Below, in pieces: positions 10,093 to 18,509 of a stretch of 64,000 nucleotides of DNA. This stretch comes from Leifsonia sp. CL147 (GTDB lineage: Bacteria; Actinomycetota; Actinomycetes; Actinomycetales; Microbacteriaceae). The notes beneath the pieces are model-generated. The model ran no database searches and was not told the origin of the DNA. It saw only the letters and a list, made by a program, of their open reading frames with translations. Each line of letters starts with the position of its first letter. Position 1 is the stretch's first letter. A program made the translations under genes and the position numbers. The stretch covers positions 62,001 to 126,000 of the forward strand of contig NZ_FOTM01000005.1 in NCBI RefSeq assembly GCF_900114565.1, in the 5' to 3' direction.

Positions 10093-11013
10093 GTGATCGT
10101 CATCGTGTGCCCGGGCCAGGGATCCCAGACCCCCGGCTTCCTCGGCCCCTGGCTCTCCGAGTCCTCGTTCCGCGATCAGCTCAGCGGCATCTCGGAGGCG
10201 GTCGGCATCGACCTGGTCGCCCACGGCACGGTGAGCGACGCCGACACCATCCGGGACACCGCAGTGGCCCAGCCGCTGATCGTCTCCGCAGGCCTGCTGA
10301 CACTGTCGGCGCTGCTCGCGGACGGGCGTCGCGACCGGATCGGCGGCATCGCCGGCCACTCGGTCGGCGAACTCACCGCCGCGGCAGGGGCCGGAGTCCT
10401 CAGCGCCACGGATGCCGTCGCCTTCGTGCGCGAGCGGGGCGTGGCCATGGCCCGCGCCGCGGCCGAGGCGCAGACCGGCATGAGCGCCGTGATCGGCGCG
10501 GACGAGACCGAGCTGCTCGCACGCCTCGACGAGCTCGGCCTCTCCCCCGCCAACTTCAACGGCGCCGGCCAGATCGTGGTCGCAGGGGCGGTGGATGCGC
10601 TCGCGCAGCTGGCCGAGAACCCGCCGGCTCGGGCGCGCGTCATCCCGCTGCAGGTCGCCGGCGCCTTCCATACGCGGTATATGGCGTCCGCCGTGCCGGT
10701 CCTGGACGAGTTCGCGGCCACCCTCCCGACGAACGACCCGACGCTTCGGCTCTGGACGAACAAGGACGGCTCCGAGGTCAGCGACGGCGCCGAGTTCCTG
10801 CGCCTGCTGGTCGGCCAGGTCTCCTCGCCGGTGCGCTGGGACCTGGACATGAAGGCCTTCGAGGAGGCCGGCGTCACCGGTCTCATCGAGCTCGCGCCGG
10901 CCGGCGCGCTCGTCGGCCTCGCCAAGCGCGGGCTGAAGGGCGTCCCCACCGTCGCCATCAAGACCCCCGACGACCTGCCCGCCGCCTTCGACCTCATCGA
11001 CCAGGCCGCCTGA
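10093..11013 (+). CDS. fabD: Malonyl-CoA:ACP transacylase
   Basis: A 306-residue enzyme that transfers malonyl groups from CoA to acyl carrier protein, the entry step of fatty acid elongation. It starts with VIVIVCPGQGSQTPGF as in actinobacterial FabD. The nucleophile motif GHSVGE has its serine near residue 90, and GAFHTRYM supplies the catalytic histidine. The GTG at 10093 aligns with the known N-terminus of the family and follows GGAAA. First gene of the fabD-fabH-acpP-fabF cluster. Confidence 0.96.
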   Translation: MIVIVCPGQGSQTPGFLGPWLSESSFRDQLSGISEAVGIDLVAHGTVSDADTIRDTAVAQPLIVSAGLLTLSALLADGRRDRIGGIAGHSVGELTAAAGAGVLSATDAVAFVRERGVAMARAAAEAQTGMSAVIGADETELLARLDELGLSPANFNGAGQIVVAGAVDALAQLAENPPARARVIPLQVAGAFHTRYMASAVPVLDEFAATLPTNDPTLRLWTNKDGSEVSDGAEFLRLLVGQVSSPVRWDLDMKAFEEAGVTGLIELAPAGALVGLAKRGLKGVPTVAIKTPDDLPAAFDLIDQAA

Positions 11014-11035
11014 GCTGCAAGGAGCACTCCCGACG

Positions 11036-12040
11036 ATGACACACCCCACCCTGCAGCAGTCGCACGGCCCGCAGTACACGCGCATCCTCTCGATCGGAGC
11101 GGCGCGCGGGGACCTCGTCGTCCCGAACGACGACCTCGTCGGCCCGATCAACTCCTCCGACGAGTGGATCCGCCAGCGCACGGGCATCGTCACGCGCACG
11201 CGGGCGAGCAGCGACATCCTCGCCGTGGATCTCGCCACCGACGCCTCACGCGAGGCGATCCAGAAGTCCGGCGTCGACCCGAAGCTCATCGACCTGGTCA
11301 TCATCGCCACGATCTCCAACGTGCAGCAGACGCCCTCCATGGCTGCCGTCGTCGCCGACCGGGTCGGCGCCAACCCGGCCGCCGCCTACGACATGAACGC
11401 CGCCTGTGCCGGCTACGCCTACGGCATCGCACAGGCCGACGCGCTGATCCGTTCGGGCGCCGCCCACTACGCCCTCGTCGTCGGCGCCGAGAAGCTCTCG
11501 GACGTCGTCGATCCGACCGACCGCACGATCTCGTTCCTGCTCGGCGACGGCGCCGGCGCGGTCGTGGTCGGCCCGAGCGACTACCCCGGCATCGCCAAGA
11601 CGGTGTGGGGATCCGACGGCTCCAAGGCGGACGCGGTCGGGATGGACAACACGCTGATCGAATACCGCGACGCGGGAAAGCCGTGGCCGACCCTCCGCCA
11701 GGAGGGTCAGACCGTCTTCCGCTGGGCGGTGTGGGAGATGGCCAAGGTCGCCAAGCAGGCTCTGGATGAGGCGGGCGTCTCCCCCGACCAGCTCGCGGCG
11801 TTCATCCCGCACCAGGCCAACATGCGGATCGTCGACGAGTTCGCCAAGCAGCTGAAGCTGCCGGAGACCGTGGCGATCGCCCGCGACATCGAGACGACGG
11901 GGAACACCTCCGCCGCCTCCATCCCCCTCGCGACCCACCGCCTGCTCCAGGAACGCCCGGAGCTCAGCGGCGGACTGGCGCTGCAGATCGGCTTCGGCGC
12001 CGGTCTGGTGTTCGGCGCCCAAGTTGTCGTGCTGCCCTAG
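11036..12040 (+). CDS. fabH: 3-oxoacyl-ACP synthase III
   Basis: A 334-residue condensing enzyme that starts fatty acid chains by joining an acyl-CoA primer to malonyl-ACP. The active cysteine lies in NAACAGYAYG near residue 124, the histidine in PHQANMRI and the asparagine in GNTSAASIP, completing the Cys-His-Asn triad. An AAGGAG box precedes the ATG. In Gram-positive bacteria with branched lipids FabH prefers branched primers; that specificity is not proven here. It sits 22 bases after fabD. Confidence 0.96.
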   Translation: MTHPTLQQSHGPQYTRILSIGAARGDLVVPNDDLVGPINSSDEWIRQRTGIVTRTRASSDILAVDLATDASREAIQKSGVDPKLIDLVIIATISNVQQTPSMAAVVADRVGANPAAAYDMNAACAGYAYGIAQADALIRSGAAHYALVVGAEKLSDVVDPTDRTISFLLGDGAGAVVVGPSDYPGIAKTVWGSDGSKADAVGMDNTLIEYRDAGKPWPTLRQEGQTVFRWAVWEMAKVAKQALDEAGVSPDQLAAFIPHQANMRIVDEFAKQLKLPETVAIARDIETTGNTSAASIPLATHRLLQERPELSGGLALQIGFGAGLVFGAQVVVLP

Positions 12041-12043
12041 ACT
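12038..12043 (+). promoter_or_regulatory. Possible internal promoter for acpP
   Basis: A TAGACT box overlaps the fabH stop codon, about 57 bases before acpP. It matches the actinobacterial -10 pattern. acpP often needs more transcript than its neighbours, which would fit an extra promoter. No clear -35 box is seen. Confidence 0.35.
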
Positions 12044-12099
12044 GTTCCACGGTCAAAACGACACCCCTCACGGCCACACCCCTCAAGGAGAGAAAAACC

Positions 12100-12351
12100 A
12101 TGGCATTGTCCACCGAAGAAGTTCTTGCCGGCCTGGCCGAGCTCATCAACGACGAGACCGGCATCGCGACCGACACGGTTGAGCTGGACAAGTCGTTCAC
12201 CGACGACCTCGACATCGACTCGATCTCGATGATGACCATCGTGGTCAACGCCGAGGACAAGTTCGACGTCAAGATCCCCGACGAAGAGGTCAAGAACCTC
12301 AAGACGGTCGGCGACGCGGTGGAGTTCATCGTCAAGGCACAGAACGCGTAA
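12100..12351 (+). CDS. acpP: Acyl carrier protein
   Basis: An 83-residue acidic helical protein that carries growing fatty acyl chains on a phosphopantetheine arm. The attachment serine is in DDLDIDSISMM near residue 41 (the usual DSL motif is DSI here, as in other actinobacterial ACPs). A strong AAGGAG box lies before the ATG. It sits between fabH and fabF in the fatty acid operon. Confidence 0.97.
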   Translation: MALSTEEVLAGLAELINDETGIATDTVELDKSFTDDLDIDSISMMTIVVNAEDKFDVKIPDEEVKNLKTVGDAVEFIVKAQNA

Positions 12352-12459
12352 GGCCCCCGAGCCGAGAAACTTCCGCGCGGGCGGCGCACGTCTGAAGTCG
12401 CCGCCCGCGTGTTGCGCTCCAGCGAGAGCGTGTTCGTCCCCTTCACGGAGAGATGTCGT

Positions 12460-13698
12460 ATGAGACCCAAGAAGATCGTCGTCACCGGCATGGGCGCTTC
12501 GTCGCCCCTCGGCGGCACCGCCCCCGAGAGCTGGACCGCGCTGCTCGCCGGAGTCTCCGGCACCCGGACCCTCGAGCACGAATGGGTCGCCAAGTACGAA
12601 CTGCCGGTCACCTTCGCCGCCGAGGCCAAGGTGCGCCCGGAGGAGGTCCTCGAGCGGCCCGTCGCGAAGCGGCTGGACCCGTCCAGCCAGTTCGCGCTGA
12701 TCTCCGCCATGGAGGCGTGGGAGGACGCGGGGCGGCCGGATGTTCCCTCCGAGCGTCTCGGAGTCGACTACGCCACCGGCATCGGCGGCGTGTGGACTCT
12801 GCTGGATGCGTGGGACACCCTGCGCGAGCGCGGCCCACGGCGCGTGCTCCCCATGACCGTTCCGATGCTCATGCCGAACGCGGCCTCCGCCGCCGTGTCG
12901 ATGCACTTCGAGGCCCGCGCGTTCGCGCGCACGGTCGCCTCCGCCTGCGCGTCGAGCACCGAGTCGCTCGTGAACGCCTACCAGCACCTGCAGGCCGGCC
13001 TCGCCGACGTCGTGATCGCGGGCGGCACGGAGTCGGCCATCCACCCCATCACCGTCGCATCGTTCTCGTCGATGCAGGCGCTCTCGCGTCGCAACGACGC
13101 ACCCGAGACGGCCTCCCGACCCTACAGTGTCGACCGCGACGGGTTCGTCATGGGCGAAGGCGCGGCCAGTCTCGTGCTCGAAACCGAGGAGCACGCACTC
13201 GCGCGCGGCGCCCGCATCTACGCCGAGCTCGCCGGCGGCGGCGTCACCGCCGACTCGTACCACATCACGGCGAACGACCCCGAGGGACGCGGAGCCAGCC
13301 GCGCCGTCCACCTCGCCCTCGACCGGGCGGGCGCCTCCCCCGACGATGTCACCCACATCAACGCGCACGCGACGAGCACGCCGGTCGGCGACCCGTCGGA
13401 GTACGTCGCCCTGCGCGAGGTGTTCGGCGAGCGGGTGCACACGATCCCGGTCTCGGCGACCAAGGCGTCCACCGGTCACCTGCTGGGCGGCACCGGAGCT
13501 CTGGAGGCGGTGTTCAGCATCCTCGCGATCCGCGACCGCGTCGCTCCGCCCACGATCAACATCACCGAGATGGATCCGGCCATCCCGCTGCAGGTGGTCG
13601 GCGAGCCCCAGCCGCTCGGCGATGAACCGCAGCTCGTCATCAGCAACTCCTTCGGTTTCGGCGGCCACAATGCGGTCGCCGCGTTCCGCAGCTACTGA
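12460..13698 (+). CDS. fabF: 3-oxoacyl-ACP synthase II
   Basis: A 412-residue elongation condensing enzyme. The active cysteine is in SACASSTES near residue 163. The two catalytic histidines are in NAHATSTPVGD and KASTGHLLGGTGA, and the glycine-rich end is SNSFGFGGHNA. The ATG at 12460 follows ACGGAGAG; an in-frame start 51 bases upstream extends into the intergenic region without support. Last gene of the cluster, followed by a strong hairpin terminator. Confidence 0.96.
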   Translation: MRPKKIVVTGMGASSPLGGTAPESWTALLAGVSGTRTLEHEWVAKYELPVTFAAEAKVRPEEVLERPVAKRLDPSSQFALISAMEAWEDAGRPDVPSERLGVDYATGIGGVWTLLDAWDTLRERGPRRVLPMTVPMLMPNAASAAVSMHFEARAFARTVASACASSTESLVNAYQHLQAGLADVVIAGGTESAIHPITVASFSSMQALSRRNDAPETASRPYSVDRDGFVMGEGAASLVLETEEHALARGARIYAELAGGGVTADSYHITANDPEGRGASRAVHLALDRAGASPDDVTHINAHATSTPVGDPSEYVALREVFGERVHTIPVSATKASTGHLLGGTGALEAVFSILAIRDRVAPPTINITEMDPAIPLQVVGEPQPLGDEPQLVISNSFGFGGHNAVAAFRSY

Positions 13699-13737
13699 GG
13701 CGCAGCAGTCCTCGGCGGCGGCAAGAGCCGTGCCGTA

Positions 13738-13773
13738 GCAGAAGGCCCCGGTCGTATGACCGGGGCCTTCTGC
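13738..13773. terminator. Strong hairpin terminator between fabF and DUF3145
   Basis: A perfect 16-bp stem (GCAGAAGGCCCCGGTC at 13738-13753, its complement at 13758-13773) with a 4-base loop GTAT. It lies between two convergent genes and has A-rich and T-rich stem ends (GAAGG/CCTTC). It probably stops transcription from both sides, though no long T-tract is present. Confidence 0.85.
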
Positions 13774-13829
13774 GTGTCACCGCGTGCGGGCGGCCCAGCC
13801 GGGCCCGTCGCGGGAGTCGGGTGCGGGCG

Positions 13830-14333
13830 TCAGCCGACGTTGTGCAGCCAGATGACCGAGGTGTCGTCGTGGGCGTGGCGGAACGGCTCCAGCTCGTCGT
13901 CCCAGGCCTGCCCGAGCGCGAGCCGCAGCTCGCGGTGCAGCTCCAGCGCGTTGCCTCCGGCGATCTCCATGGCGTAGCGGATGCGGTCCTCCGGCACGAC
14001 CATGTTGCCCGCCGTGTCCACCTGGGCGAAGAAGATCCCGAGGTCGGGAGTGTGCATCCACCGGCCGCCGTCGGTGCCGTGGCCGGCGTCCTCGGTGACC
14101 TCGTAGCGCAGGTGCTCCCAGCCGCGCAGTGCGGACGCGAGGCGCGCGCCAGTGCCCGGGGGGCCATCCCAGAAGAACTCGGTGCGCTGCGAGCCCTTCA
14201 GCACCGGCTGTGCCTCCCAGGTGAAGTTCACGGCTCGTCCGAGAGCGCGACCTGCAGCCCACTCGATGTGGGGGCAGAGCGCGCTCGGCGAGGAGTGCAC
14301 GTAGAGCGCTCCTCGAGCTGCGTGTGCCGACAT
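13830..14333 (-). CDS. DUF3145 family protein
   Basis: A 167-residue soluble protein found mainly in actinobacteria, commonly beside the fatty acid synthesis genes as here. It shows conserved blocks ALYVHSSPSALCPHIEWA, then GSQRTEFFWDGPPGTG, WEHLRYEVTEDAG and WMHTPDLGIFF. No catalytic motif is evident and the function is unknown. It converges on fabF across a shared terminator. A GGAGAA box precedes the ATG. The family assignment comes from recalled sequence pattern and context. Confidence 0.85.
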   Translation of the reverse strand: MSAHAARGALYVHSSPSALCPHIEWAAGRALGRAVNFTWEAQPVLKGSQRTEFFWDGPPGTGARLASALRGWEHLRYEVTEDAGHGTDGGRWMHTPDLGIFFAQVDTAGNMVVPEDRIRYAMEIAGGNALELHRELRLALGQAWDDELEPFRHAHDDTSVIWLHNVG

Positions 14334-14504
14334 GGTTCTCCTCCGTTCGTTGGTGCGTCTTCCCCTACGACCAGGAACGGATGAGTACTGCGGCGTATGA
14401 AATTGGATGCGCTCACGCGCTTGCCACGATTATGCCCGAGAACCGCGGGGAGTTACAAGATTGTGATTCGGCGATTCGCTCGCCCTGCGAACGGCAGGAC
14501 GGAA

Positions 14505-14520
14505 TAGCATACCGAGTATG
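14505..14520 (+). promoter_or_regulatory. Leaderless promoter and operator-like repeat of the PadR gene
   Basis: A TAGCAT box at 14505-14510 lies seven bases before the PadR ATG, so the transcript would begin at the start codon. The inverted repeat CATAC-CGA-GTATG (14508-14520) overlaps both the box and the ATG. PadR proteins bind short inverted repeats and often repress themselves, so autoregulation is likely. Confidence 0.5.
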
Positions 14521-15117
14521 TCGGTGCAGAACGGATTCCTTGCGCTCCTCACCCAGGGCGGGGCCTACGGCTCGCAGCTGCAGAGCGAGTTCCTCTGCCG
14601 GGCGGCGCACCGGCGACAGCTCAACCCGGGGCAGGTCTACTCGACGCTCGATCGGATGATCGACCAGGGCCTCGTCGCCTCCGCCGGGGCGACGGACGAC
14701 GGCCTCCCGCTGTACGAGCTGACGCCGGCCGGACGGGATGCGGCGGCCGCGTGGCTGAGTCACGGTCCCGTGGACAGCCGGCCCGACTGGGACGAGATGC
14801 AGGACCAGGTGCTCATCGCCGCCTCCCTCGATGGTCGCAAGGCCCTCGCGATCGTGGACGACTACCGCGCGGCGTTCGAGGAGAAGATCCGCTACCTGAG
14901 GCACGAAGCGGACTCCCGGGCCCTCCTCGCCGCGAACCGTGCTGCGGAGTTGGGTGCGAAGGCCGCCATCGAATGGCTGGACGAGGTCGCCGCGATGCTC
15001 CGCGCCCATCCGACGGCCCTGGTGAAGCCGCGCTCCCCCGAGCGCCCGCGCCGCGGCCGGAAGCCCGCCGCTGAGTCTGCCGCCGATCCCGCCCCTGCTC
15101 CCGCCCCTCGGGACTGA
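14518..15117 (+). CDS. PadR family transcriptional regulator
   Basis: A 199-residue regulator with an N-terminal PadR winged helix (FLALLTQGGAYGSQLQSEF, then NPGQVYSTLDRMIDQGLV and YELTPAGRDAAAAWL). A helical PadR C-terminal domain follows (KALAIVDDYRAAFEEKIRYL), then a basic, proline/alanine-rich tail of about 30 residues. The winged helix reads DNA and the C-terminal helices dimerise. The target is unknown; the operator-like repeat at its own start codon suggests autorepression. A palindrome array begins three bases after its stop codon. Confidence 0.88.
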   Translation: MSVQNGFLALLTQGGAYGSQLQSEFLCRAAHRRQLNPGQVYSTLDRMIDQGLVASAGATDDGLPLYELTPAGRDAAAAWLSHGPVDSRPDWDEMQDQVLIAASLDGRKALAIVDDYRAAFEEKIRYLRHEADSRALLAANRAAELGAKAAIEWLDEVAAMLRAHPTALVKPRSPERPRRGRKPAAESAADPAPAPAPRD

Positions 15118-15120
15118 CGC

Positions 15121-15340
15121 GATTCGTCACGAATCGCCGCTTTCCGGCGCTCAGAGTGACCATTCGTCACGAATCGCCGATTGCCCACTGGCGACTCCAA
15201 ATCGACATTCGTGACGAATCACGGCTTTCCGGCGCTCAGAGTGACCATTCGTCACGAATCACGGCTTTCCGGCGCTCAGCGTGACCATTCGTCACGAATC
15301 ACTGCTTTCCGGCGCTCAGAGTGACCATTCGTCACGAATG
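15121..15340. repeat. Array of six 15-bp palindromes at 40-45 bp period (family A, array 2)
   Basis: The core ATTCGTCACGAAT occurs at 15121, 15161, 15206, 15246, 15286 and 15326 (15-bp units), so the period is 40, 45, 40, 40, 40. The third copy has G instead of C at the central base. Linkers here are of a different type from array 1 (CACGGCTTTCCGGCGCTCAG) and can form a small CCG/CGG hairpin. The second linker is divergent and longer. The last copy continues with GTGCC as in array 1. The array fills the gap between the convergent PadR and DUF1684 genes. Confidence 0.95.
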
Positions 15341-15347
15341 TGCCGGG

Positions 15348-16208
15348 TCAGTGGAGGAGCTCGCCCTGCTTGTCGAGGACGTTCTTCTCGCCCGCCTCGA
15401 TCGGCACCGAGAAGCGGTTCTGCGCCGGAGGCAGCGGGCAGTTGAAGTTGTAGCTGAACGCGCACGGCGGCAGCACCGCGAGGTTGAAGTCGAGGGTCAC
15501 GGTTCCGTCGTCGTTGGGCACGACGAAGAGGAACCGGCCCACCGAGTACGTGCTGTCCCCGTTGGTGCTGTCCGAGAACACCAGCTGGAGCGCGCGGCCC
15601 GCCTTGAACGCGGCGAGGTTGTAGTCGACCCCGTCCTTGGTGAACGTGATCTCGCCGGGGATGACCATGTCGCGCGTCGCGCCGTCGTCCTTGAGGTGCT
15701 CGAAGCCGACCGTCTTCCCGCCCTCGATCGGGCTGAAGGCCGCCGTGATGATCCACTCGGGGTTGAACGGGAACGCGTCGATGGAGCCGAACTCCTGGAT
15801 GGCGTCGGAGTTCGCATCCCACACCCGCAGCGCGTAGTCGCCGTCCTCACTGGCGATGACGAAGCCCGTCACCGTGTCGCTGAACCGGATGGCGCCCGGG
15901 TTCGGATCGTTCTTGCCGCGAACGATCGCGGAGCCGTCGACGAGCACCTCGTCCACGAAGATGTTGTCGGTCGCCTGCGCGGTGACCTTGAGGCCGGACT
16001 GTCCCTTCGGCAGCGGCGACCACAGGCCCGGCACACCCCACACCGGCTGCTCGGACTCCGGGTCGCCGGTGATCCACTGCGTGTTGACGAGAGCGAGGTT
16101 GCCCTGAGGCGCGGTGACCGCCTGTTCGCGGCGGGCGCGATAGCGCGCGAGCACGGCATCCGGGTCGGTGCGGTCGGCGTGTTCGCGTGCGGTGGCGGTG
16201 TCGGTCAT
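15348..16208 (-). CDS. DUF1684 domain protein
   Basis: A 286-residue soluble protein of the DUF1684 family. Conserved features include WSPLPKGQSGLKV near the N-terminal third, the central FPFNPEWIITAAF and the C-terminal DFNLAVLPPCAFSYNFNCPL and PPAQNRFSVPI, where the family typically has a Pro-Pro-Cys-Ala-(Phe/Tyr) stretch. No enzymatic role is established for the family. The ATG at 16208 is preferred because GAGG lies about nine bases ahead; an ATG three codons earlier is possible. The 3' end abuts the palindrome array. Confidence 0.82.
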   Translation of the reverse strand: MTDTATAREHADRTDPDAVLARYRARREQAVTAPQGNLALVNTQWITGDPESEQPVWGVPGLWSPLPKGQSGLKVTAQATDNIFVDEVLVDGSAIVRGKNDPNPGAIRFSDTVTGFVIASEDGDYALRVWDANSDAIQEFGSIDAFPFNPEWIITAAFSPIEGGKTVGFEHLKDDGATRDMVIPGEITFTKDGVDYNLAAFKAGRALQLVFSDSTNGDSTYSVGRFLFVVPNDDGTVTLDFNLAVLPPCAFSYNFNCPLPPAQNRFSVPIEAGEKNVLDKQGELLH

Positions 16209-16275
16209 GGTCTCCATCCTCGGTCAGGTACCCCGTCACAACCAACTCCGACACTCGGGCATTCCGCCCGGGACC

Positions 16276-17991
16276 TCATTTGGCGTCGGCATAGCTGTCC
16301 ACGACAGCCGCGGTCACCGGGAACTCGACCGGAAACCCTCCGAAGAGCAGCCGGCCGGCCTTCCCGGCGGCGGCGTGAACGGCGGCCACCACCTCCTCCG
16401 CGTACTGCTCGGGGGTGTGGACGATGACCTCGTCGTGCAGAAAGTACACGAGATGCGGCGCGTCCGTCAGCACCGCCCCCGGCACCAGGGCCGTGAGCCG
16501 GTTGCGCAGCTCGGCCATCCAGCAGAGCGCCCATTCGGCGGCGCTCGCCTGCACGACGAAGTTGCGCGTGAACCGGCCCCAGTCGCGGGCCTGGCTGCGC
16601 GCGCGGCGCTCGTCCGCCTCCGTCGAGTCGGGGCCGGATGCCGCCGCCTGCGCCGCGTCCCAGGCCGGTCCCGGAAGCGGCGAGCTCCGCCCCAGCCGGG
16701 AGGTGACCTTCTCGCCGCGCTCGCCGGCGCGGGCGGCGTCCTCCACCAGCCGGATGGCGGCCGGGAAGGCGCGGGTGAGCCGCGGCATCAGGCGGCCGCT
16801 CTCCCCCGTCGTCGCGCCGTACATCGCGCCGAGCATCGCCACCTTGGCGTGCGCGCGCTCGTCGACGGCTCCGGACGCCACGATGCCCTCGTAGAGGTCC
16901 TTCCCGCGGCCCGCTGCGGCCATGGCCTCGTCGCCGGAGAGCGCCGTGAGGATGCGCGGCTCCAGTTGAGCCGCATCCGCCACGACGAGCTTCCAGCCCG
17001 GGTCGGCCACGACGGCGCTCCGGACCTGCTTCGGCAGCTGCAACGCGCCGCCTCCGCGCGTGGCCCACCGACCGGTCACCACACCGCCGGGGATGTAGTC
17101 CGGGCGGAAGCGGCCGTCCCGGATCCAGGCGTCGAGCCACGCCCATCCATTCGCCGTGAGCAGGCGCGACAGCTTCTTGTAGCGCAGCAGGGGCTCGATG
17201 ACGGGATGCTCGAGCTTCCGGAGCTCCCAGGACCGGGTGGAGACCGCCATCACGCCCGCACGCTGCAGGGCCTTGAGGACCTCGGGCGGGCTGTCCGGGT
17301 TCAGGTCGGGTGCATCCAGGTGTTCGCGGAGCTCGCGCGTGAGCGCCTCGAGCACCGCGGGCCTGCCATATGCGGGGCGCGGGCCGAGAAGCTCGGTGAG
17401 GAGCTCGTCGTGGCGGTCCGCGCGGTACGGCAGCCCGGCGTGCTGGAGCTCTGCGGCGATGAGTGCGCCGGCGGATTCCGCGGCGAGCAGGAGGCGCAGG
17501 CGTCCGGGATCGGCGCTCGCCGCGATCGCCTCCTCCTGGGCGAGGAGTTCCGTGCGAGCGGATGGGCGTCCGGCGGCCAGCGCGTCCGCGGGCTGCTCGA
17601 GGTCGAAGAGAGCGGTGTGAGCGGTGGGCGATTGCTCCAGCTCCGGCTGGAGGGCCACATCCCAGGGGCCCGGCTCGGCGGTCGCCAGCCGGGTGCGGGC
17701 CGTCAGAGTGGAGTTGCGGAGGATGACGTGGCACAGCCGCAGGTCGACGCAGCGCTCGACCCGCACGCCGGCGGCCAGGAATGCGGGATACCACGCGCTC
17801 GTGTCGTCCCACACCCAGCGCGGGCGCTCATCGCCGGCCTCCTGGGCCTCCACGAATGCGGGCAGGTCGTCGAGGTCGATGTCCGCTGAGCGCTCGGCGG
17901 GAGGTTCGGCATCCGCCTCGGCGAAGCGGCTCGGATCGAGCCAGGTCGCCCGAACGACACCGCGGTCGGGCCGCTCGAGCAGGATGTGCAC
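16276..17991 (-). CDS. PolA-like family-A DNA polymerase with degenerate exonuclease region
   Basis: A 571-residue protein of the group annotated in actinobacteria as bifunctional 3'-5' exonuclease/DNA polymerase. It lacks the 5' nuclease domain of PolA. Polymerase motif A is VVADAAQLEPRILTALSGD (instead of the DYSQIELR of PolA). Motif B is AHAKVAMLGAMYGATTGESG with the conserved Lys and Tyr-Gly, and motif C is FLHDEVIVHTP with the catalytic His-Asp-Glu. The N-terminal 220 residues occupy the place of an exonuclease fold but I see no full set of exonuclease acidic motifs. The cell role is unclear; DNA repair is possible. Starts GTG at 17991. Confidence 0.83.
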   Translation of the reverse strand: MHILLERPDRGVVRATWLDPSRFAEADAEPPAERSADIDLDDLPAFVEAQEAGDERPRWVWDDTSAWYPAFLAAGVRVERCVDLRLCHVILRNSTLTARTRLATAEPGPWDVALQPELEQSPTAHTALFDLEQPADALAAGRPSARTELLAQEEAIAASADPGRLRLLLAAESAGALIAAELQHAGLPYRADRHDELLTELLGPRPAYGRPAVLEALTRELREHLDAPDLNPDSPPEVLKALQRAGVMAVSTRSWELRKLEHPVIEPLLRYKKLSRLLTANGWAWLDAWIRDGRFRPDYIPGGVVTGRWATRGGGALQLPKQVRSAVVADPGWKLVVADAAQLEPRILTALSGDEAMAAAGRGKDLYEGIVASGAVDERAHAKVAMLGAMYGATTGESGRLMPRLTRAFPAAIRLVEDAARAGERGEKVTSRLGRSSPLPGPAWDAAQAAASGPDSTEADERRARSQARDWGRFTRNFVVQASAAEWALCWMAELRNRLTALVPGAVLTDAPHLVYFLHDEVIVHTPEQYAEEVVAAVHAAAGKAGRLLFGGFPVEFPVTAAVVDSYADAK

Positions 17992-18102
17992 CCTCCTATT
18001 GTCAGTGCTGCCGCTGACACCCGAATTGGATGCTTGCGCAGCGCATCCCGGTGCTCGACAATGCGATCAACGACGATGCCGACCCGAAAGGCATGATCGA
18101 CG

Positions 18103-18462
18103 ATGACTGTATACCTGCACGACAGTCGGGGCGCGTGGATCGCGTTCCGCACCGACCCCGGAGCCCGGGATGTGTTCAATCCCGAGGGCGACTGGATCGG
18201 CTGGCTCCCCTGGGGCGACGACGACGTCGTCACCCCGGACGGCGAGTACCTGGGAACCATCCGCGGCGACCGGCTCTTCGCAGAGAGCAGCTGGCGGTAC
18301 CGGGGAGATCCCGGCTACCCCGGCGCTCCCGCCTACCCCGGCGCCGCTGCGTATCCCGGCGCCGCCCCCTACACGGGCCTCCCCGGCGGCTACGACGACG
18401 TCCCCACTGCGCTCCTCCGGCCGCCCGTCCCACTATCGAGTACGCAAAGACTGCACGTTTAG
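18103..18462 (+). CDS. Small hypothetical protein, 4-fold beta-flower-like
   Basis: A 119-residue protein. The N-terminal 65 residues contain repeated short turns (WIAFRTD, DVFNPEGDWIGWLPWGDD, VVTPDGEYLGTIRGDRLF) that resemble the small four-fold beta-flower proteins of actinobacteria. A low-complexity tail of proline, glycine, tyrosine and alanine follows (PGYPGAPAYPGAAAYPGA). The last nine codons lie inside a hairpin repeat (18435-18495), so the native C-terminus may have been altered by that repeat. Function unknown. Confidence 0.6.
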   Translation: MTVYLHDSRGAWIAFRTDPGARDVFNPEGDWIGWLPWGDDDVVTPDGEYLGTIRGDRLFAESSWRYRGDPGYPGAPAYPGAAAYPGAAPYTGLPGGYDDVPTALLRPPVPLSSTQRLHV

Positions 18463-18495
18463 GCGCCCAAAAGCGCAAGTCTTCGTGTACTCGAT
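18435..18495. repeat. Imperfect 61-bp hairpin between convergent genes (family C)
   Basis: ATCGAGTACGCAAAGACT at 18435 pairs with AGTCTTCGTGTACTCGAT ending at 18495, with two mismatches in the outer 18 bases and weaker pairing inside. It overlaps the last codons and stop of the beta-flower-like gene and separates it from the convergent Nudix gene. No second copy was found in this window. Confidence 0.7.
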
Positions 18496-18509
18496 GGCGG
18501 GGGCGTGGG

